Source of the DNA: Rhodoferax sp.
GTDB taxonomy: Bacteria; Pseudomonadota; Gammaproteobacteria; Burkholderiales; Burkholderiaceae_C
Direction of reading: 5' to 3'
NCBI RefSeq assembly: GCF_010365055.1
Contig: NZ_JAAFHA010000031.1
Location: forward strand, 1 to 38,830
DNA length: 38,830 nucleotides
In this document: in pieces, positions 9,314 to 19,905 of the stretch
How positions within the stretch are numbered: position 1 is the first letter of the stretch
Layout of the letters: every line of letters starts with the position of its first letter
Translations under genes and position numbers: made by a program
The notes under the pieces: model-generated
Told to the model about the DNA's origin: nothing
Databases searched by the model: none
Seen by the model: only the letters and a program-made list of their open reading frames with translations

Positions 9314-10711
9314 TTACGCTGAACGCAGACGGGTCAGCACTATTTCTCTTTCACACAGTTCAAGCACGGCATCAAGCGAGGGCGTGTGGGCACTGCCCAT
9401 GACCAGCACGCGCACCGGCATCGCGAGCAGCGGCATCTTGATGGCGCAAGCCAGCAGTACTTCCTTGATGGCCGCCGCAATGGACAGCTTGTCCCAGGTA
9501 CAGGTCGCCAGCTTGTCACTCAGCAGATTCAGGGCCGGTTTGATCGCATCCGTCACATGCTGACTCACTTCGACCGGGTCGGGTTTGAGGTCGGCATAAA
9601 AGACCGCAGCCCAATCCGCCAAGACCACGGTGGTGTCACAGCGGTCTTTGAACAGGGCGCAGATGCGGGGCAAACGTTCATCGGCCTGGATGCCGCGCTT
9701 TTGCAGTTGTACCTGAACCAAAGGTGCCAGTGCGTCATCGCCCATGACTTTGAGGTGTTGCGCATTGACCCAGCGCAGCTTGGCTTCGTCGAACTGCGCC
9801 GCGCTCTTGCCCAGATGGTCCAGGTTGAACCACTGCAGGAATTGTTCCCGGCTGAAGATTTCGTCGTCACCATGGCTCCAGCCCAGGCGCGCCAGGTAAT
9901 TGACCATGGCATCGGGCAGATAGCCTTCTTCACGGTATTGCGTGACCGGTTTGGCACCGTTGCGCTTGCTCATCTTCTCGCCTTGCTCATTGAGCACGGT
10001 GGGCAGATGGGCATAGACCGGCGGCTCCTTGCCCAGGGCGTTGAAGATGTTGATCTGGCGCGGCGTGTTGTTGACGTGGTCGTCGCCGCGAATCACGTGC
10101 GTGATCGCCATGTCAAGGTCATCGACCACCACGCAGAAGTTGTAGGTGGGCGTGCCGTCCGGGCGTGCAATCACCAGGTCGTCGAGCTCATCGTTGCTGA
10201 TCTCGATGCGGCCCTTGACCTTATCCTCCCACACCACCGAGCCGCCCATCGGATTCTGAAAACGCAGAACCGGCTTCACACCCGCAGGGATGGGCGGCAA
10301 GGTCTTGCCGGGCGCCGGGCGCCAGGTGCCGTCGTAGCGCGGCTTTTCTTTGGCGGCCATCTGGGCCTCGCGCAGCGCATCGAGCTCGGCCACGCTCATG
10401 TAGCAGGGGTAGACATGGCCGGCCGCCTGCAGCTCGGCCAGCACCGCCTTGTAGCGGTCCATGCGTTGCATCTGGTAGAACGGACCTTCGTCATAGTCGA
10501 GCCCAAGCCAGCTCATGCTTTCAATGATCACATCGACCGCCGCCTGCGTGGAGCGCTCCAGGTCGGTGTCTTCAATGCGCAAGATGAAATCGCCGCCGGT
10601 TGAACGCGCAAACGCCCACGGGTACAAGGCGGAACGAATGTTGCCCAGGTGAATGAAGCCGGTGGGAGACGGCGCAAAACGGGTGCGGGTTTTTTGTGTC
10701 ATTGGTGTCAT
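9314..10711 (-). CDS. gltX: Glutamyl-tRNA synthetase
   Basis: A class I aminoacyl-tRNA synthetase that charges tRNA-Glu. Family signatures are the HIGH-type motif FIHLGN (His at about residue 21) preceded by RFAPSPTG, and the KMSKR loop near residue 245. The 465-residue length is normal. The chosen start is ATG at 10711, whose A is also the last base of the metZ stop (TGATG), which implies translational coupling. An in-frame ATG at 10702 is an alternative, and a TTG at 10714 also opens the frame. It is the last protein gene of a six-gene - strand operon and is followed by tRNA genes including its substrate tRNA-Glu. Confidence 0.96.
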   Translation of the reverse strand: MTPMTQKTRTRFAPSPTGFIHLGNIRSALYPWAFARSTGGDFILRIEDTDLERSTQAAVDVIIESMSWLGLDYDEGPFYQMQRMDRYKAVLAELQAAGHVYPCYMSVAELDALREAQMAAKEKPRYDGTWRPAPGKTLPPIPAGVKPVLRFQNPMGGSVVWEDKVKGRIEISNDELDDLVIARPDGTPTYNFCVVVDDLDMAITHVIRGDDHVNNTPRQINIFNALGKEPPVYAHLPTVLNEQGEKMSKRNGAKPVTQYREEGYLPDAMVNYLARLGWSHGDDEIFSREQFLQWFNLDHLGKSAAQFDEAKLRWVNAQHLKVMGDDALAPLVQVQLQKRGIQADERLPRICALFKDRCDTTVVLADWAAVFYADLKPDPVEVSQHVTDAIKPALNLLSDKLATCTWDKLSIAAAIKEVLLACAIKMPLLAMPVRVLVMGSAHTPSLDAVLELCEREIVLTRLRSA

Positions 10712-11931
10712 CAAAGGGTGTCCAGTCCGACCAGGCCACGCGCCAGGTCGGCTTTCAAATCGTCAATATGTTCCAGACCCACGGCGACGCGAATCAGGCC
10801 CTGACCGATGCCGGCGGCTTGGCGCTGTGCCTCGGTGATGCGGCCGTGCGAGGTGCTGGCCGGATGGGTGATGGTGGTTTTGGTGTCGCCCAGGTTGGCG
10901 GTGATGGAGCACACCAGGGTGCTGTCAATCACATGAAACGCGTGTTTCCGCGCTTGCACCGGGTCCGCAGCCTGGACATCAAAGGACAGCACGGCGCCGC
11001 CCAGACCCGACTGCTGCCGCATCGCCAACGCGTGTTGCGGGTGCGACGACAAACCGGGGTAATAAACCCGCGTGACTTGCGGCTGCACCTGCAGCCAGGT
11101 CGCCAGCGCCAGCGCGTTATTGCTTTGGGCCTGCATGCGAATCGACAGGGTCTCCATGCCCTTGAGCACGACCCAGGCGTTGAAGGCCGACAAGGTGAAA
11201 CCGGCACTGCGCATCACGGGCATAAATTTTTCATCCACCAGCTTTTGTGTCGTGCACAGGGCACCGGCAATCACGCGGCCCTGGCCATCAAGGTACTTGG
11301 TGCCCGAATGAATGATCACGTCAGCCCCGTAGCGAATGGGCTGCTGCAAGGCGGGCGAACAAAAGCAGTTGTCCACCGCCAAGAGCGCGCCGGCCCGGTG
11401 CGCCACGTCGGCCAGGGCGGCAACGTCGCACACATCGGTCAGTGGGTTGGTGGGGGTTTCTGCGAACAGCAAGCGCGTATTGGGCTGCACTGCTGCCTGC
11501 CATTGCGCTACGTCGGTCTGCGAGACAAAAGTGGTCTGCACTCCAAATTTCCCGAACTCGCCTGCCAGTAAGCGCATGGTGGAGCCAAACACGCTTTGCG
11601 AGCAAATGACATGGTCACCGGCCTTGAGCAGCCCCAGGCACAACAGCGTGATCGCCGCCATGCCGCTGGACGTGCCAATGCAGGCCTCGGTGCCCTCCAG
11701 CGCCGCCAGTCGCAATTCCATGCTGGTCACGGTCGGGTTGCCAAAACGCGAATAGGTGTAGCCCTCTTCTTCACCCGCAAACCGGCGCGCTGCCGTCTCG
11801 GCATCAGGCTGCACGAAGCTGCTCGTCAGGTACAGGGCCTCGGCGTTTTCACCGTACTGGCTTTTGTCCACGGCAGTGCGCACGGCCAAGGTGTTGGGGT
11901 GCAACGGCGCGGGCATTTTTTTGACCGTCAT
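10711..11931 (-). CDS. metZ: O-succinylhomoserine sulfhydrylase
   Basis: A PLP enzyme of the Cys/Met-metabolism family that makes homocysteine directly from O-succinylhomoserine and sulfide. The 406 residues show [11 protein letters not shown], the SSGMAAI cofactor-phosphate segment, ETPTNPL, the VDNCF Asp that contacts the pyridine nitrogen, and [12 protein letters not shown] with the Schiff-base Lys. The position directly after purF (2-bp gap) is the arrangement known for metZ in pseudomonads and betaproteobacteria. That favours MetZ over cystathionine gamma-synthase or O-acetylhomoserine sulfhydrylase, although substrate choice cannot be proven from sequence. Its stop overlaps the gltX start by one base. 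Confidence 0.9.
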   Translation of the reverse strand: MTVKKMPAPLHPNTLAVRTAVDKSQYGENAEALYLTSSFVQPDAETAARRFAGEEEGYTYSRFGNPTVTSMELRLAALEGTEACIGTSSGMAAITLLCLGLLKAGDHVICSQSVFGSTMRLLAGEFGKFGVQTTFVSQTDVAQWQAAVQPNTRLLFAETPTNPLTDVCDVAALADVAHRAGALLAVDNCFCSPALQQPIRYGADVIIHSGTKYLDGQGRVIAGALCTTQKLVDEKFMPVMRSAGFTLSAFNAWVVLKGMETLSIRMQAQSNNALALATWLQVQPQVTRVYYPGLSSHPQHALAMRQQSGLGGAVLSFDVQAADPVQARKHAFHVIDSTLVCSITANLGDTKTTITHPASTSHGRITEAQRQAAGIGQGLIRVAVGLEHIDDLKADLARGLVGLDTL

Positions 11932-11933
11932 GA

Positions 11934-13433
11934 CTATTCCTCGTGATTGGGCAACGCCAGTCGGGAATTATCTTCGCCCGCTTCCTCACCGCCAACCCGG
12001 CTGGCGTTGAGCCGGGCAATATCTTCGAGCGTGATGTCGCCGGTGACATAGACGCCGTCAAAGCAGGAGGCGTCAAAACCCTTGATCGCGGGGTTGAGGG
12101 AACCTATGGCCTTCTTCATGCCATCGACGTCCTGGTAAATCAACGCGTCGCAGCCAATCAACTCCCGAATTTGTTCCACCGTGCGGTTGTGGGCCACCAG
12201 TTCCTCCGGCGTGGGCATGTCGATGCCATAGACGTTGGGATAGCGCACTGGCGGCGCGGCGCTGGCCATGTAAACCTTGCGCGCACCGGCATCGCGCGCC
12301 ATCTGCACAATCTCTTTGGAGGTGGTGCCGCGCACGATGGAATCGTCCACCAGCAGCACGTTGCGGCCCTTGAATTCGCTGGCGATCACGTTGAGCTTTT
12401 GGCGCACGGATTTCTTGCGCACCGACTGTCCCGGCATGATGAAGGTTCGCCCGACATAGCGGTTTTTCACAAAACCTTCACGGTACGGCAAGCCCAGTAG
12501 CTGCGCCAGTTGCGCGGCACTGGGGCGGCTCGACTCCGGGATCGGGATGACGACATCAATCTCGTTCGGCGGCACGGTGGAGATCACGCGCTTGGCCAGT
12601 GTTTCACCCAGATTCAAGCGTGCCTGGTAGACCGAGATGCCGTCCATCACCGAGTCGGGACGCGCCAGATAGACATATTCAAAAATGCACGGACTGAGTA
12701 CCGGATGCTCGGCACACTGCTCGGCGTGCACGGTGCCCTGCAGGTCGATGAACACCGCCTCGCCGGGCGCAATGTCGCGCTCGAATTTGTGCGAGGTGCC
12801 TTCCAGTGCCACGGACTCGCTGGCCAGCAACACGGTGCCATCGCCGCGCCCGATGCACAGCGGACGAATGCCAAAGGGGTCACGAAATGCCAGCACGCCA
12901 TGGCCAGCAATCATCGCGATCACGGCATACGAACCCTTGATGCGCTGATGCACCTTGCGCACGGCGGCAAACACATCACGCGGGCGCAAAGGCAGGCCGC
13001 GCGTGGTTTCTCCCAGCTCATGGGCCAGCACGTTGAGCAGCACCTCGGAGTCGCTGTCGGTGTTGATGTGGCGGTGGTCATTGCTGAACAGTTCGGCTTT
13101 CAAGGCGTGCGCATTGGTCAGGTTGCCGTTGTGCACCAGCACAATGCCGAAGGGCGCATTGACGTAAAAGGGCTGCGCTTCTTCTTCACTGAAGGCGTTT
13201 CCCGCCGTCGGGTAGCGCACCTGGCCAAGTCCGCAATTGCCGGGCAACGAGCGCATGTTGCGGGTGCGAAACACATCGCGCACCATGCCTTTGGCCTTGT
13301 GCATGAAGAACTTGCGCTCCTGCTGCGTCACGATGCCAGCGGCATCTTGCCCGCGGTGTTGCAACAGCAACAGGGCGTCGTAAATGAGTTGATTGACAGG
13401 GGCGTTGCTGACAACGCCAACGATTCCACACAT
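11934..13433 (-). CDS. purF: Amidophosphoribosyltransferase
   Basis: PurF makes 5-phosphoribosylamine from PRPP and glutamine, the committed step of purine synthesis. After the initiator Met comes Cys2 of MCGIVGVV, the N-terminal nucleophile of the glutaminase domain. The C-terminal phosphoribosyltransferase domain carries the PRPP loop LLVDDSIVRGTTSKE near residues 360-374. The 499-residue length fits the family. It lies 66 bp downstream of cvpA, as in Escherichia coli, and 2 bp upstream of metZ. Confidence 0.97.
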   Translation of the reverse strand: MCGIVGVVSNAPVNQLIYDALLLLQHRGQDAAGIVTQQERKFFMHKAKGMVRDVFRTRNMRSLPGNCGLGQVRYPTAGNAFSEEEAQPFYVNAPFGIVLVHNGNLTNAHALKAELFSNDHRHINTDSDSEVLLNVLAHELGETTRGLPLRPRDVFAAVRKVHQRIKGSYAVIAMIAGHGVLAFRDPFGIRPLCIGRGDGTVLLASESVALEGTSHKFERDIAPGEAVFIDLQGTVHAEQCAEHPVLSPCIFEYVYLARPDSVMDGISVYQARLNLGETLAKRVISTVPPNEIDVVIPIPESSRPSAAQLAQLLGLPYREGFVKNRYVGRTFIMPGQSVRKKSVRQKLNVIASEFKGRNVLLVDDSIVRGTTSKEIVQMARDAGARKVYMASAAPPVRYPNVYGIDMPTPEELVAHNRTVEQIRELIGCDALIYQDVDGMKKAIGSLNPAIKGFDASCFDGVYVTGDITLEDIARLNASRVGGEEAGEDNSRLALPNHEE

Positions 13434-13499
13434 AGCAGTTTTCCAATCAGTTCAGGACAAGGCTCACACCAAGCGACTCCACACGTCTGGGCAGGCGCA

Positions 13500-13988
13500 T
13501 CACGTCGGTAAATACTTTGCAAATTCTGGCGGCAACACGGGCTGCAAACCTCTGAGCGCCGCCTGCGCCAGGTCGGCGCTCACCGACATCTGCCACCACG
13601 GGTCCGTTTTTAAAGGTGTCATCGTGATCACCACCGTGGCCAGCAACAACAGCAGCACCCCGCGCACCAGGCCAAACATGGCCCCCAGCGCCCGGTCTGC
13701 TGGGCGCAGGCCGACGGCAGCAAAAAGCTTTTGCACCAGCGCTGCCAACAGACTGCCCACCAGCACCGACAGCACAAACACCACGACAAACGCCACCGCG
13801 TAGCGCACCGTCTCGCTCGAGTCAGGCATGGGCAGATGGGCGGCGAGCTCCGGCGCCAACCAGCGGGCCAACAAAAAGGCCGCGACCCAACTCAGCAATG
13901 AAAACACCTCGTAAATCAAGCCACGCCAAGCGCCCAACAACAAAGAGGCCAGCAACACCCCGCCAAAAATCCAGTCGAGCGCAAGCAT
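13500..13988 (-). CDS. cvpA: CvpA-family inner-membrane protein
   Basis: A 162-residue integral membrane protein with about four hydrophobic helices. It begins LDWIFGGVLLASLLLGAWRG, followed by the conserved Arg-Gly-Leu and FSLLSWVAAF segment, and later has LGAMFGLVRGVLLL. CvpA is named for its requirement in colicin V production, but in most bacteria its role relates to envelope stress tolerance. The position immediately before purF and after dedD is strongly conserved in proteobacteria and supports the name. Confidence 0.9.
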   Translation of the reverse strand: MLALDWIFGGVLLASLLLGAWRGLIYEVFSLLSWVAAFLLARWLAPELAAHLPMPDSSETVRYAVAFVVVFVLSVLVGSLLAALVQKLFAAVGLRPADRALGAMFGLVRGVLLLLLATVVITMTPLKTDPWWQMSVSADLAQAALRGLQPVLPPEFAKYLPT

Positions 13989-14016
13989 GGCGGGCGTTAC
14001 AGGCGTGCGATGACGC

Positions 14017-14784
14017 TTACAGCGTCAGCACGGCCGCAGGCAAATCAAGCTTCTTGATCTTTTCTGCCGCCTTGTCCGCCTCCGCCTTGGTGCCAAAGGG
14101 ACCGACCCGAACGCGAGTCCGATCCCCGTCTTTGGTCTTGGCCACGTGGGTGTAGGTCTTGAGACCGGCGTGCTCAACCTTGAGTCTCACTTCACGCGCA
14201 CGCGCTGCGTCGGCAAATGCACCAATCTGCACCACAAAGCGGTCCTCGCTCGCGCTAGCTTTGACATCAGGCGGGCTCGCAAGGCTCTTGCCATCAAGTA
14301 GCGCCTGCGCCTTGGCTGCGTCACCGGCCTGGACCGCAGCTTTGGCAAGCGGCTTGTCATTGGCTTTGATCGTGGCGGGCTCAGGCAGCGGACTACTCAC
14401 CTGCGGCTCTTCATTAACTATTTTTTTAGGAGCTACTTGCTCATATTCTACGGGGGCCAGAGCGTCTTTTTGCTCTGTTTTTTGCGCACTGGCAGCAGTT
14501 GCAGGCGGAGCAACGGCAACCTCGGAGGCAAGCGACACCGCCGGCGCCGGGATGCTCAAAGGCAACACCTTGTTCTTGTCTGGAATTTCTATCGGCGTGT
14601 CCACCGAAATCGGGCGCGGCTGCTTGTCAAACAGCAGCGGGAAACCAATCACGCCCAGCAACACCAACACCGCCGCACCGAGCAGACGGTATTTGGCGCG
14701 CTTGCGCATCACCTCGACGCTCTCGGACGGCGCTGGCGCGGCGGACCGGTCGTCGCTGCCCTTGCGTAACTTGAAAAATGCCAT
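14017..14784 (-). CDS. dedD: SPOR-domain envelope protein (DedD type)
   Basis: A 255-residue bitopic inner-membrane protein. One membrane helix lies at about residues 33-51 (YRLLGAAVLVLLGVIGFPLL), then a long Ala/Pro/Lys-rich periplasmic linker. A C-terminal SPOR domain occupies about 181-255, starting FVVQIGAFADAARAREV and ending LDLPAAVLTL. SPOR domains bind denuded septal peptidoglycan, so the protein probably acts at division. The folC-dedD-cvpA-purF order is as in Escherichia coli. Within the linker, about residues 105-123 (EQKDALAPVEYEQVAPKKI) are encoded by a copy of the dispersed repeat in antisense orientation. Confidence 0.88.
   Translation of the reverse strand: MAFFKLRKGSDDRSAAPAPSESVEVMRKRAKYRLLGAAVLVLLGVIGFPLLFDKQPRPISVDTPIEIPDKNKVLPLSIPAPAVSLASEVAVAPPATAASAQKTEQKDALAPVEYEQVAPKKIVNEEPQVSSPLPEPATIKANDKPLAKAAVQAGDAAKAQALLDGKSLASPPDVKASASEDRFVVQIGAFADAARAREVRLKVEHAGLKTYTHVAKTKDGDRTRVRVGPFGTKAEADKAAEKIKKLDLPAAVLTL
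14416..14470 (+). repeat. Dispersed comamonad repeat, copy in dedD (antisense)
   Basis: On the + strand the copy reads AACTATTTTTTTAGGAGCTA, then CTTGCTCATATTCTACGGGG and GCCAGAGCG. It matches the repeat pattern of this window (T-rich stretch, AGCT, then GGGGGC(T/C)AG about 25 bp later). It lies inside dedD on the opposite strand and keeps the frame open through the linker. Confidence 0.75.
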
Positions 14785-14804
14785 GGTGTGGGGGTTCTAG
14801 ATAG

Positions 14805-16130
14805 TCAACGGCTGGGCAGGTGTTGGGCGTCAAGGCGGGGAACCCCTTCCTTCAAAATACCGCCCACGGTGTAGAACGAGCCAAAGACGACAATTCTATC
14901 AGTGGGGTTTGCGGCACTGATCGCCGCCTGCAGCGCCTGCTGCGGGTCGGCGTAGGTGGCAGCGCTGGCGTCTTTGCGTGTGTTTTGGGCCTGCCATTGG
15001 CGCAACAAGGCATCCGCAGATTCAGCCCGGGGCGTCGGCAAATCCGTGAAATACCACTTGTCAACCACCGGGTTGATGCGCTCGAGCATCAACGCCACGT
15101 CTTTGTCGGCCATGGCGCCAAACACAGCGTGCGTGGTCGGGAAGAAGCCCATCGCGTCCAGGTTGGCCGTCAGCGCCGCCACCGCATGCGGGTTGTGGGC
15201 GACATCGAGCACCAGCGTCGGCTGCCCCGGCACAATCTGGAAGCGCCCTGGCAGCTCGACAAAGGCAAAACCGCTGCGCACCGCCTGCGCCGTCACCGGC
15301 AGGCGCTCGCGCAAGGCCGTCAGGGCCGCCAGCACACCGGCGGCATTGACCAACTGGTTGGCCCCTAAGAGCGCCGGGTAGGCCATGCCGCTGTAGCGCC
15401 TGCCGCGCCCGGCCCAGGCCCACTGCTGCCGATCGCCCGACACATTGAAGTCGCGCCCGACTTGCCACAGGTCGGCACCGACTTCGAGCGCCCGATCGAG
15501 CACGCTCTGGGGCGGCATCGGGTCACTCACCACCACCGGGCGACCGGTGCGCATGATGCCGGCCTTCTCAAAGCCAATGGCCTCGCGGTCCGGCCCCAGG
15601 AGCGCCATGTGGTCGAGGTCCACGCTGGTGATGATGGCGCAGTCGGGTTCGATGATGTTGACCGCATCAAGCCGCCCGCCCAGGCCCACCTCCAGAATCA
15701 CCACGTCCAGGCCGCTGCGGCTCATGATGTCCAGGATCGCGAGCGTGGAAAACTCGAAATAGGTCAGCGATATTTCAGCATCATTTTGGCATCTAGCCCT
15801 TTCCACACTTGCGAAGGAAGCTACCAATTGTGCAGCATCAACCGGCTCGCCCAGCAGCCGCAGGCGTTCTTCAAAACGCACCAGATGTGGCGAGGTGTAG
15901 ACCCCGGTGCGGTAGCCGGCCTGGCGCAAGATGGATTCCAGCATGACGCAGGTCGAGCCTTTGCCGTTGGTGCCGGCCACGGTAATCACCGGGCAGTCAA
16001 AGCGGATTTGCATGCGTTCGGCCACCGTGCGCACGCGCTCCAGGCCGAGGTCGATCGTGATCGGATGCAGTTGCTCGCAATGCGCCAGCCAGTCAGGCAA
16101 TGTTTTTAGGTTTTCAGTCAAGGTTTTCAT
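14805..16130 (-). CDS. folC: Dihydrofolate synthase / folylpolyglutamate synthase
   Basis: FolC adds glutamate to dihydropteroate and extends folate polyglutamates. The Mur-ligase-like fold is evident from the ATP loop TVAGTNGKGSTCVML, YTSPHLVRFEERL, SLTYFEFSTL, LEVGLGGRLDAVN with metal-binding Glu, and LDVAHNPHA. I choose ATG at 16130 (MKTLTENLKTLPDWL, 441 residues), which matches the family start; the frame is open to 16169 but would then run close to the divergent gene. It is the first gene of the - strand operon. Residues about 100-116, just before SLTYFEF, coincide with a dispersed-repeat copy and appear a few residues longer than in Escherichia coli FolC. Confidence 0.95.
   Translation of the reverse strand: MKTLTENLKTLPDWLAHCEQLHPITIDLGLERVRTVAERMQIRFDCPVITVAGTNGKGSTCVMLESILRQAGYRTGVYTSPHLVRFEERLRLLGEPVDAAQLVASFASVERARCQNDAEISLTYFEFSTLAILDIMSRSGLDVVILEVGLGGRLDAVNIIEPDCAIITSVDLDHMALLGPDREAIGFEKAGIMRTGRPVVVSDPMPPQSVLDRALEVGADLWQVGRDFNVSGDRQQWAWAGRGRRYSGMAYPALLGANQLVNAAGVLAALTALRERLPVTAQAVRSGFAFVELPGRFQIVPGQPTLVLDVAHNPHAVAALTANLDAMGFFPTTHAVFGAMADKDVALMLERINPVVDKWYFTDLPTPRAESADALLRQWQAQNTRKDASAATYADPQQALQAAISAANPTDRIVVFGSFYTVGGILKEGVPRLDAQHLPSR
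15782..15830 (-). repeat. Dispersed comamonad repeat, copy in folC
   Basis: On the - strand the copy reads AATTGGTAGCTTCCTTCGCA, then AGTGTGGAAAGGGCTAGATG and CCAAAAT. It aligns with the consensus across AGCT, the central GCGC-like segment, GGAAAGGGCTAGAGGCC and the A/T tail. It is in the sense direction of folC and stays in frame. Confidence 0.75.
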
Positions 16131-16178
16131 ACAGCGGGCGATTGTCGCCCACGTTCGCACCGGTGGCATGATGCGGGC

Positions 16179-16571
16179 ATGAACACCCTTGCCACGCCCT
16201 CCTTCTCAAATTCAATTGCGCCGGTGACCGTTTTCGGCATTCCCAATTGCGACACGGTTAAAAAGGCACGCAGCTGGCTGACTGAGCATGGGGTGAGCCA
16301 CGTGTTTCATGATTTCAAGAAGCTTGGCGTTCCCGCTGAACTACTGCCAGGCTGGATCGCCGCCGTGGGCTGGGAGCCGCTGGTCAACCGCAAAGGAACG
16401 ACCTGGCGCAAGCTCGACGACGCCACCCGCACTGCTGTGGTGGACGAGTCGAGCGCCAAAGCCTTGATGCTGGAACACCCCAGTGTGGTCAAGCGCCCTG
16501 TGGTTGCTTGGCCCAACGACCAAATCACGGTGGGTTTTGATGCGGCTCAGTGGCTGGGATTGATAGCTTAG
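16179..16571 (+). CDS. ArsC/Spx-like thioredoxin-fold protein (YffB type)
   Basis: A 130-residue protein of the ArsC/Spx superfamily. The N-terminal block VFGIPNCDTVKKARSWL has the single Cys typical of YffB/Spx-like members, and a later Arg-Pro motif (KRPVV) matches the family. YffB relatives are thought to be glutathione-dependent thiol reductases rather than true arsenate reductases, and no arsenic genes surround it. It is divergent from folC with 48 bp between start codons. The start at ATG 16179 adds an N-terminal tail of about 15 residues compared with the family; an internal start is possible. Confidence 0.85.
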   Translation: MNTLATPSFSNSIAPVTVFGIPNCDTVKKARSWLTEHGVSHVFHDFKKLGVPAELLPGWIAAVGWEPLVNRKGTTWRKLDDATRTAVVDESSAKALMLEHPSVVKRPVVAWPNDQITVGFDAAQWLGLIA

Positions 16572-16604
16572 TGATCTGCCCTTTGAACTGGGTAAGACGC
16601 GGCA

Positions 16605-16850
16605 AGGGACACCCGGGCGCCGGCCCCTCATACGCTTCGCTTTTTGAAATCGGTGCCATCGCCCGGGTATCCCTCACCGCTTGCGAATGATCGCAGTGCA
16701 GCGAACCAAGCGACGCCTTGGCATCAATGGTTCAGAACTCCGCTCACCGCTTGCCATGTTCGTCCTGCTGCGTAGTGCGGCGAGCCAGGTCCGGAGGTCG
16801 GGGGCGATTTCAAAAAGCGAAGCGTATGAGCCCCCGGCATTCGGGCCTGA
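16605..16850. repeat. Inverted-repeat element between the yffB-like gene and ppnP
   Basis: Bases 16627-16652 and 16805-16830 are a perfect 26-bp inverted repeat (CTCATACGCTTCGCTTTTTG...), separated by 152 bp. Pairing extends outward with mismatches through CCGG-containing flanks to about 16610 and 16846. The interior holds a 12-bp direct repeat, CTCACCGCTTGC, at 16674 and 16743. No credible gene lies inside. The remaining gap (16572-16922) shows nothing else I can name. It may be a non-autonomous mobile element or a dispersed intergenic repeat. Confidence 0.75.
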
Positions 16851-16922
16851 CTCGTTGCACGGACCAGTGTGTGACCGGCCTGGGCTGAGTGACCCCTTTA
16901 GACCCCGCTTAAAATTGCCCAC

Positions 16923-17240
16923 ATGATTACCTCCAAATTCGACGGCGTGTCCGTCAGCACCCAGGCCAGCGTCTATTTTGACGGCAAATGCATCAGCCAC
17001 GGCGTCACCTTGGCCGATGGCACAAAAAAATCCGTGGGCGTGATCCTGCCCGCTACCTTGACCTTCAACACCGGCGCCCCGGAAACCATGGAATGCGTGG
17101 CGGGCTCGTGTGAGTACAAACTGCCCGGCAGTGAGGTGTGGCTTAAGTCCAACCCAGGTGACAAATTCAGCATCCCCGGCAACACAAAATTTGATATTCG
17201 GGTCACCGAGCCCTATCACTACATCTGCCACTTCGGTTGA
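16923..17240 (+). CDS. ppnP: Pyrimidine/purine nucleoside phosphorylase
   Basis: A 105-residue single-domain cupin protein of the former DUF1255 family. The characterised Escherichia coli member PpnP phosphorolyses a broad range of nucleosides. The whole length matches: FDGVSVSTQASVYFDGKC near the start, GVTLADGTKKSVGVILP, TMECVAGSCEY, and the C-terminal PYHYICHFG. It sits between the inverted-repeat element and argG and looks monocistronic. Assignment is by family resemblance. Confidence 0.92.
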   Translation: MITSKFDGVSVSTQASVYFDGKCISHGVTLADGTKKSVGVILPATLTFNTGAPETMECVAGSCEYKLPGSEVWLKSNPGDKFSIPGNTKFDIRVTEPYHYICHFG

Positions 17241-17252
17241 TCTGATCTTTTC

Positions 17253-18651
<1,399 letters not shown>

Positions 18652-18737
18652 GGAAAGCGGGGAACTGCCCGGCATATGCGACGTCCTGTCTGAGTGCAGA
18701 TAATGACGCGTCCAAATACAAGAAAGGCGTCAACACG

Positions 18738-19643
18738 ATGGCGATACCCGATTTTCAGACTTTGATGCTTCCAGTACTCAGGTCGTCTGTTGAGGCAGAG
18801 GTGAGGATTTCAGATGTAGTGGTCCGCATTGGAAATGAATTGGGATTGACAGAGGAAGAACTATCCGAATTGTTGCCATCAGGCAAGCAGACTACTTTCG
18901 CCAATCGGGTGAACTGGGCGAAGAGTTACCTTGGCAAAGCAGGACTTATAACGCTGACACGTCGTGGGTATTTCCAGGCCAGTGAACGAGGCAAGCAAGT
19001 TCTTTTGGCGCCACCCGAGCGAATCAGCATCAAATTTTTGGAGACATTTCCGGAGTTCATGGCTTTCCGTGCAGCCAGCAATGAAACCACGATCACGCCA
19101 CAGCCCGAGCAGTCCAGCCTGAAAGATCTCGCCCCGGACGAAGTAATCCGGGCCGCTCATGCAGAACTCGCTGCGTCGTTGGGCGCAGAACTTCTTGCAA
19201 AAATACTTTCAGCACCGCCTGACTTCTTTGAGAGACTGGTGGTTCAACTCTTGGTCGCCATGGGATATGGCGGATCGGCTATTGAGGCGGGCAAGGCGCT
19301 TGGGAAGAGCGGTGATGGTGGCGTGGACGGCGTCATTGATCAGGATGCTTTGGGCTTGGACCGTATTTACGTGCAAGCGAAGCGGTACACCGACAGTAAG
19401 GTGTCGTCCGGGGAAATACGCGACTTCTTTGGGTCACTGGACAGGTTCAAGGCGACCAAAGGTCTATTCGTGACCACGTCTGCCTTTTCACCAGCGGCAA
19501 AGGAAACAGCCGATCTCTTAAGCAAGAGAATCGTATTGGTAGATGGCCCGTTGCTTACCCGCTTGATGATTAGGTTCGACATTGGCTGTCGGGTGGAAGA
19601 GACCATTCAGATCAAAAAACTTGATGAAGAGTTTTTCGATTGA
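18738..19643 (+). CDS. Mrr-family restriction endonuclease
   Basis: A 301-residue protein with the Mrr layout. An N-terminal winged-helix domain spans about residues 10-90 (Mrr_N). A linker follows, then a C-terminal Mrr_cat domain (about 155-265) of the PD-(D/E)xK nuclease superfamily. The catalytic pattern is visible: GDGGVDGVI with Asp197, then YVQAKRY with Gln213-x-Lys215. Mrr proteins are type IV enzymes that cleave modified DNA, so a partner methyltransferase is not required, and none is present. AAGAAAGG lies upstream of ATG 18738. Its GC content and codon use are visibly lower and more mixed than those of argG, which suggests horizontal acquisition. Confidence 0.9.
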   Translation: MAIPDFQTLMLPVLRSSVEAEVRISDVVVRIGNELGLTEEELSELLPSGKQTTFANRVNWAKSYLGKAGLITLTRRGYFQASERGKQVLLAPPERISIKFLETFPEFMAFRAASNETTITPQPEQSSLKDLAPDEVIRAAHAELAASLGAELLAKILSAPPDFFERLVVQLLVAMGYGGSAIEAGKALGKSGDGGVDGVIDQDALGLDRIYVQAKRYTDSKVSSGEIRDFFGSLDRFKATKGLFVTTSAFSPAAKETADLLSKRIVLVDGPLLTRLMIRFDIGCRVEETIQIKKLDEEFFD

Positions 19644-19732
19644 GATGGGTCGCTCAGCCCATCGCCGTCTCAATCACTCTGTCTCCCGGCTCAGTCGTCG
19701 GGTTGAGAACCTGTCAGGCAAGCGTTAACTGA

Positions 19733-19777
19733 CCCTACATCGGCAGCATGCCGGGCCATGGGCTTGCTGAGTGTAGG
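19733..19777. repeat. Imperfect hairpin between mrr and the SDR gene
   Basis: CCTACA at 19733 pairs with TGTAGG ending at 19777, and inner CAGC/GCTG segments pair with small bulges. It lies between convergent genes and may help end both transcripts, but there is no T-run. The rest of 19644-19905 shows no gene. Confidence 0.45.
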
Positions 19778-19905
19778 TACATGATCCGTGTCAAAAGCGG
19801 ACCACAGATTCGAAGAGTGAGCACATCATTTTGAATCGCACTTGGACCGACCACGCCTTTGATCCAGGAAACATCAGCGCAAGGCTGAATTGACCGTCGT
19901 CCCTC

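Noticed and set aside
9386..10603. 405-codon open frame on the + strand
   Set aside because: It is antisense to gltX and has no domain signature.
12510..13511. 333-codon open frame on the + strand
   Set aside because: It is antisense to purF; the composition is that of a shadow frame.
16179..16571. Arsenate reductase
   Set aside because: The protein fits the YffB/Spx-like branch, and no arsenic resistance genes are nearby.
16560..16580. GATAGCTT at the end of the yffB-like gene as a tenth dispersed-repeat copy
   Set aside because: Only eight bases match and the GGGCTAG half is missing.
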